A stretch of DNA of 64,000 nt. Source: Micromonospora sp. NBC_00421. GTDB lineage: Bacteria > Actinomycetota > Actinomycetes > Mycobacteriales > Micromonosporaceae. The notes under the pieces were generated by a model. That model was given only the letters and a program-made list of their open reading frames with translations. It was not told the origin of the DNA and made no database searches. Shown here piece by piece: positions 61,441-64,000 of this stretch; the first letter of the stretch is position 1; every line of letters starts with the position of its first letter. Both the position numbers and the translations under genes were made by a program. Where the stretch lies: the NCBI RefSeq assembly GCF_036017915.1, contig NZ_CP107929.1, positions 7,057,001-7,121,000 of the forward strand, in the 5' to 3' direction.

Positions 61441-62406
61441 TCAACCCTTGACGCTGCCGGCGAGCAGGCCGCGCACGAAGAAGCGCTGCAACGACAGGAA
61501 CACGACAAGCGGTACGACGATCGAGACGAACGCGCCGGCGGTGAGTCGCTGCCACTCGTTGCCCCGGGTGCCGGCCATCTCGGCCAGCCGGACGGTGAGC
61601 GGGGCGGTCTCGTTGCCGCCACCGGCGAAGATCAGCGCGACCAGCAGGTCGTTCCAGACCCAGAGGAACTGGAAGATGCCGAACGCCGCCAGCGCCGGGG
61701 TGATCAGCGGCAGCACGATGGTGCGGAAGATCTTGGGGTGGGTGGCCCCGTCGACCCGGGCCGCCTCCATCAGGTCCCGGGGGAGCTGCGAGACGAAGTT
61801 GTGCAGCAGGAACACCGCGAACGGCAGGGCGAAGCAGGTGTGCGCGAACCACACCTGGGCGAACTTCTGCTCGTCGACCAGGTCCCAGGCCGGCATCAGC
61901 TGCACGCCGCCCAGGGTGACCCCGGTGGAGAAGAACTTCAGCAGCGGCACCAGGGCCATCTGCAGCGGCACGATCTGCATCGCGAAGATCGCGATGTAGA
62001 GCCAGTCCCGCCCCCGGAAGTTGATCCAGGCCAGCGCGTACGCGGCAAGCGAGGCGAAGGCCAGCGGGAACAGCACCGACGGGATGGTGATGGCCAGCGA
62101 GTTGATGAAGTAGCTGGCCAACTGCCCCGACGACGAGGAGGACCCGAAGAGCACGTCCTGGTAGTTCTCCAGGGTGAACTGCGGGTCGGTGAAGAAGGTC
62201 CACCAGCCGGTGGACTTGATCTCGGCCTCGGGCCGGAACGAGGAGACGAACAGGCCGAACGTCGGGATCGTCCAGAGCAGGGCGATGACGATCGAGACCA
62301 GGGTGGCGGTGCGGCTGTTGAGCCGGTTGCGGACCCGGCCGGCCGTGGTGGTCGGTTTCCCGGCCGCCTGGGCGCCGGCTCCGACGGTGGGCGTGGCGGT
62401 GGTCAT
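61441..62406 (-). CDS. aglG: ABC sugar permease, MalG/AglG type
   Basis: 321 residues, six predicted helices, with the permease motif EAARVDGATHPKIFRTIVLP (EAA---G) before the last pair. An unstructured 25-residue N-terminus precedes helix 1 (ATLVSIVIALLWTIPTFGLF). Partner of aglF. The ATG follows the aglF stop with one base between (TGAGATG), so they are coupled. The ATPase subunit is not in the window. Confidence 0.92.
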   Translation of the reverse strand: MTTATPTVGAGAQAAGKPTTTAGRVRNRLNSRTATLVSIVIALLWTIPTFGLFVSSFRPEAEIKSTGWWTFFTDPQFTLENYQDVLFGSSSSSGQLASYFINSLAITIPSVLFPLAFASLAAYALAWINFRGRDWLYIAIFAMQIVPLQMALVPLLKFFSTGVTLGGVQLMPAWDLVDEQKFAQVWFAHTCFALPFAVFLLHNFVSQLPRDLMEAARVDGATHPKIFRTIVLPLITPALAAFGIFQFLWVWNDLLVALIFAGGGNETAPLTVRLAEMAGTRGNEWQRLTAGAFVSIVVPLVVFLSLQRFFVRGLLAGSVKG

Positions 62407-62407
62407 C

Positions 62408-63457
62408 TCAGCCCTCCCGCTGCTGACGCAGGTTGCGGATCTGGTAGATCACGAGCGGGATGACCAGGATGAAGAGGAAGACCGCCAGGGCGGAACCCTG
62501 CCCGGCCTCGCCGTACCGGAATGCCTGGTTGTACATCTCGTTGGCGATCACGCTGGTGTCGTAGTTGCCGTTGGTCGCGGTCCGGACGATGTCGAAGACC
62601 TTGAGCGTGGCGATCGACAGCGTCACCACCACCACGATCAGCGCCGGTCGGATGCTCGGCATGGTGATCTGCCAGAACATCTGCCACGGGGTGACCCCGT
62701 CGAGGCGGGCCGCCTCGACGATGTCGCCGGGGATCGCCTTGATCGCGGCGGCGAGCACCACCATGGCGAAACCGGCCTGGATCCAGACCATGATGACGAT
62801 GAGCAACAGCGTGTTGAGCGGGCTCTCCTGGAGCCAGAACCGAGGCTCGCCGCCCAGGCTGACCACTATCTGGTTGAGCAGGCCGATCTGGTCCTGGTCG
62901 TCACCGCGGTACGCGTAGACGAACTTCCAGATGATGCTGGCCCCGACGAACGAGATCGCCATCGGCAGGAAGATCAGTGACTTGGCGATGGACTCGAACC
63001 GGGCCTTGTCCACCATGACGGCGTAGAGCAGGCCGAAGGTGGTGGCCACCAGCGGCACCAGCAGCACCCAGATCAGGGTGTTGAGCAGGACCCGGACGAT
63101 CGAGTCCTCGGAGAACATCCAGCCGTAGTTGCGCAGCCCCACCCAGTCGTTGCCACCGGAGTCCATGAAGGAGAGCAGGACGGTCCGGATCGCCGGCCCC
63201 ACCAACCCGATGGCGAGCAGAAGCAACGTCGGCAGCAGGAAGAAGAGCGCGAACAGCCCCTCCCTCGGCTTGCGCCGGCGGGGTAGCGGGGCACCGCCGG
63301 TCGAGGCGGCGACCAACTGCGCCTCCCGACGGCGGGCGAACCAGGCCGGCACCACGTCGAGGAGCAGGAGCAGACCGCCCACCACCGCGACGAAAGCGAT
63401 CAGCCCGTACATCAGCATGAGGAACTTCGGCTGTTCCTCAGCGAAGTCGAACTCCAT
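62408..63457 (-). CDS. aglF: ABC sugar permease, MalF/AglF type
   Basis: 349 residues. An extra N-terminal helix (LMLMYGLIAFVAVVGGLLLL) and a basic loop (RRRKPREG) precede the six-helix permease core; EAARLDGVTPWQMFWQITMP is the EAA loop. The ATG has AGGAGGG upstream. It lies between the binding protein and aglG. Confidence 0.92.
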   Translation of the reverse strand: MEFDFAEEQPKFLMLMYGLIAFVAVVGGLLLLLDVVPAWFARRREAQLVAASTGGAPLPRRRKPREGLFALFFLLPTLLLLAIGLVGPAIRTVLLSFMDSGGNDWVGLRNYGWMFSEDSIVRVLLNTLIWVLLVPLVATTFGLLYAVMVDKARFESIAKSLIFLPMAISFVGASIIWKFVYAYRGDDQDQIGLLNQIVVSLGGEPRFWLQESPLNTLLLIVIMVWIQAGFAMVVLAAAIKAIPGDIVEAARLDGVTPWQMFWQITMPSIRPALIVVVVTLSIATLKVFDIVRTATNGNYDTSVIANEMYNQAFRYGEAGQGSALAVFLFILVIPLVIYQIRNLRQQREG

Positions 63458-63483
63458 CGACCCTCCTTCAAGGGTTCGGTATC

Positions 63484-63525
63484 CGACGGTGGCCCGGTCC
63501 GTGGGTACGGACCGGGCCACCGTCG
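63484..63525 (-). terminator. Hairpin between binding-protein and permease genes
   Basis: Perfect 19-bp stem CGACGGTGGCCCGGTCCGT (63484-63502) with 63507-63525, loop GGGT. It starts 5 bases past the binding-protein stop and ends 27 bases before aglF. Such hairpins protect the upstream message or partly terminate, so the binding protein is made in excess. Confidence 0.85.
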
Positions 63526-63529
63526 CAGA

Positions 63530-64000
63530 TCACTTCCAGCTGTTTTCGATGCCGCCCAGCACGGTGGCGGTGTCCTTACCGTTGATCCACTCGATCATGC
63601 CCTTCCAGAAGGTGCCGGTGCCCACGGCGGCCGGCATCAGGTCGGAACCGTCGAAGCGGAACACGGTCTTCGGGTCCTGGAGGATGCCCACGGAGAGCTT
63701 GTCCACCGGGTTCGGCACGTTGGCCAGGTCGAGCTTCTTGTTCGCCGACACCCAGTCGCCGATCTTGGCGCGGCTGTTGGCGTACTCGCCGGAGGCGAGG
63801 TAGGTCTGCACCGCCTGCACCTCGGGACGGTCGGCGAAGGCCGCGACGAACTCGCCCGCGCCCAGCACCGGCTTGCCCTGGGCCGGGTCGATGGCCGGGA
63901 AGTAGAACGCGAAGACGTCACCGTCCTCGGCGACCTTGGTGCCCTTGGGCCACTGGTTGGCGTAGAAGGACGCCTGCCGGTGCAGGGCGCACTTGCCGGT
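63530..64000 (-). CDS. aglE: Extracellular alpha-glucoside-binding protein, partial
   Basis: C-terminal 156 residues only; the gene continues beyond the window edge (frame aligned with 64000). CALHRQASFYANQWPKGTKV, DVFAFYFPAIDPAQGKPVLG and GTFWKGMIEWINGKDTATVL are typical of sugar-binding proteins (SBP family 1), near AglE. Lipoprotein signal not visible as it lies outside. It precedes aglFG in the same direction. Confidence 0.87.
   Translation of the reverse strand, partial: TGKCALHRQASFYANQWPKGTKVAEDGDVFAFYFPAIDPAQGKPVLGAGEFVAAFADRPEVQAVQTYLASGEYANSRAKIGDWVSANKKLDLANVPNPVDKLSVGILQDPKTVFRFDGSDLMPAAVGTGTFWKGMIEWINGKDTATVLGGIENSWK

Overview
The window is very GC-rich, and most coding frames end codons in G or C. 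Its gene content (a Conservon, Scy/FilP-type DivIVA coiled-coil proteins next to a propionate/acyl-CoA module, a class F sortase, a CebR-type cellulase) is that of a filamentous actinobacterium. Micromonospora or a close relative is the best guess; this rests on gene content and style, not on a marker gene. No rRNA, tRNA, CRISPR array or intact transposase was seen.

Layout. 0-6.6 kb: FHA protein, alpha/beta hydrolase, a two-module 3-hydroxyacyl-CoA dehydrogenase with a triplicated 18-residue insert, a decayed ECF sigma/anti-sigma pair, a small Cys/His protein and a second hydrolase. 6.6-7.2 kb: a nest of dispersed hairpins, one of them split by a 208-bp MITE-like element. 7.2-12.6 kb: AI-2E-family permease and two Scy/FilP-like coiled-coil proteins. 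13.0-15.9 kb: methylmalonyl-CoA epimerase, thiolase, MeaB. 16.1-17.3 kb: a small AT-richer island with an exported beta-rich protein and a lipoprotein. 17.5-19.5 kb: Asp23-like protein, GntR regulator, mini-DivIVA pair. 19.7-23.6 kb: isobutyryl-CoA mutase large subunit, thioredoxin-like/TPR protein, arginase-family protein. 23.6-31 kb: PBP and a giant NAD-glutamate dehydrogenase. 31-35.3 kb: sortase F, its likely substrate, GH6 cellulase. 35.4-39.6 kb: small acidic and membrane proteins and an SSS symporter. 39.9-43.7 kb: Conservon (kinase, roadblock, DUF742, GTPase). 43.7-48.4 kb: lactonase, solute-binding/VWA protein, undecaprenyl-phosphate sugar transferase. 48.4-51.9 kb: two SpoIIE-type phosphatases around a MarR gene. 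52-57.6 kb: xylose regulator, xylA, xylB, MFS transporter. 57.6-58.5 kb: a minisatellite and a 537-bp element with long terminal inverted repeats. 58.6-64 kb: alpha-glucoside enzyme, LacI regulator, ABC permeases and a binding protein cut by the window edge.

How the genes work together. Acyl-CoA dehydrogenase, thiolase, epimerase, MeaB and IcmA form a scattered branched-chain/propionyl-CoA network, and three of their promoter regions carry a similar dyad that could be one regulator's operator. The GH6 cellulase, xylose genes and alpha-glucoside genes form three separately regulated plant-sugar modules (CebR-type box, ROK regulator, LacI regulator).

The most novel signals are in non-coding DNA. 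Two unrelated hairpin families (A and B) keep an exactly 16-nt loop in all four copies. A MITE-like insertion with a 10-bp target duplication interrupts one of them, and the matching uninterrupted copy lies 6.3 kb away. A dispersed intergenic repeat also appears to have entered a coding region and been triplicated in frame.
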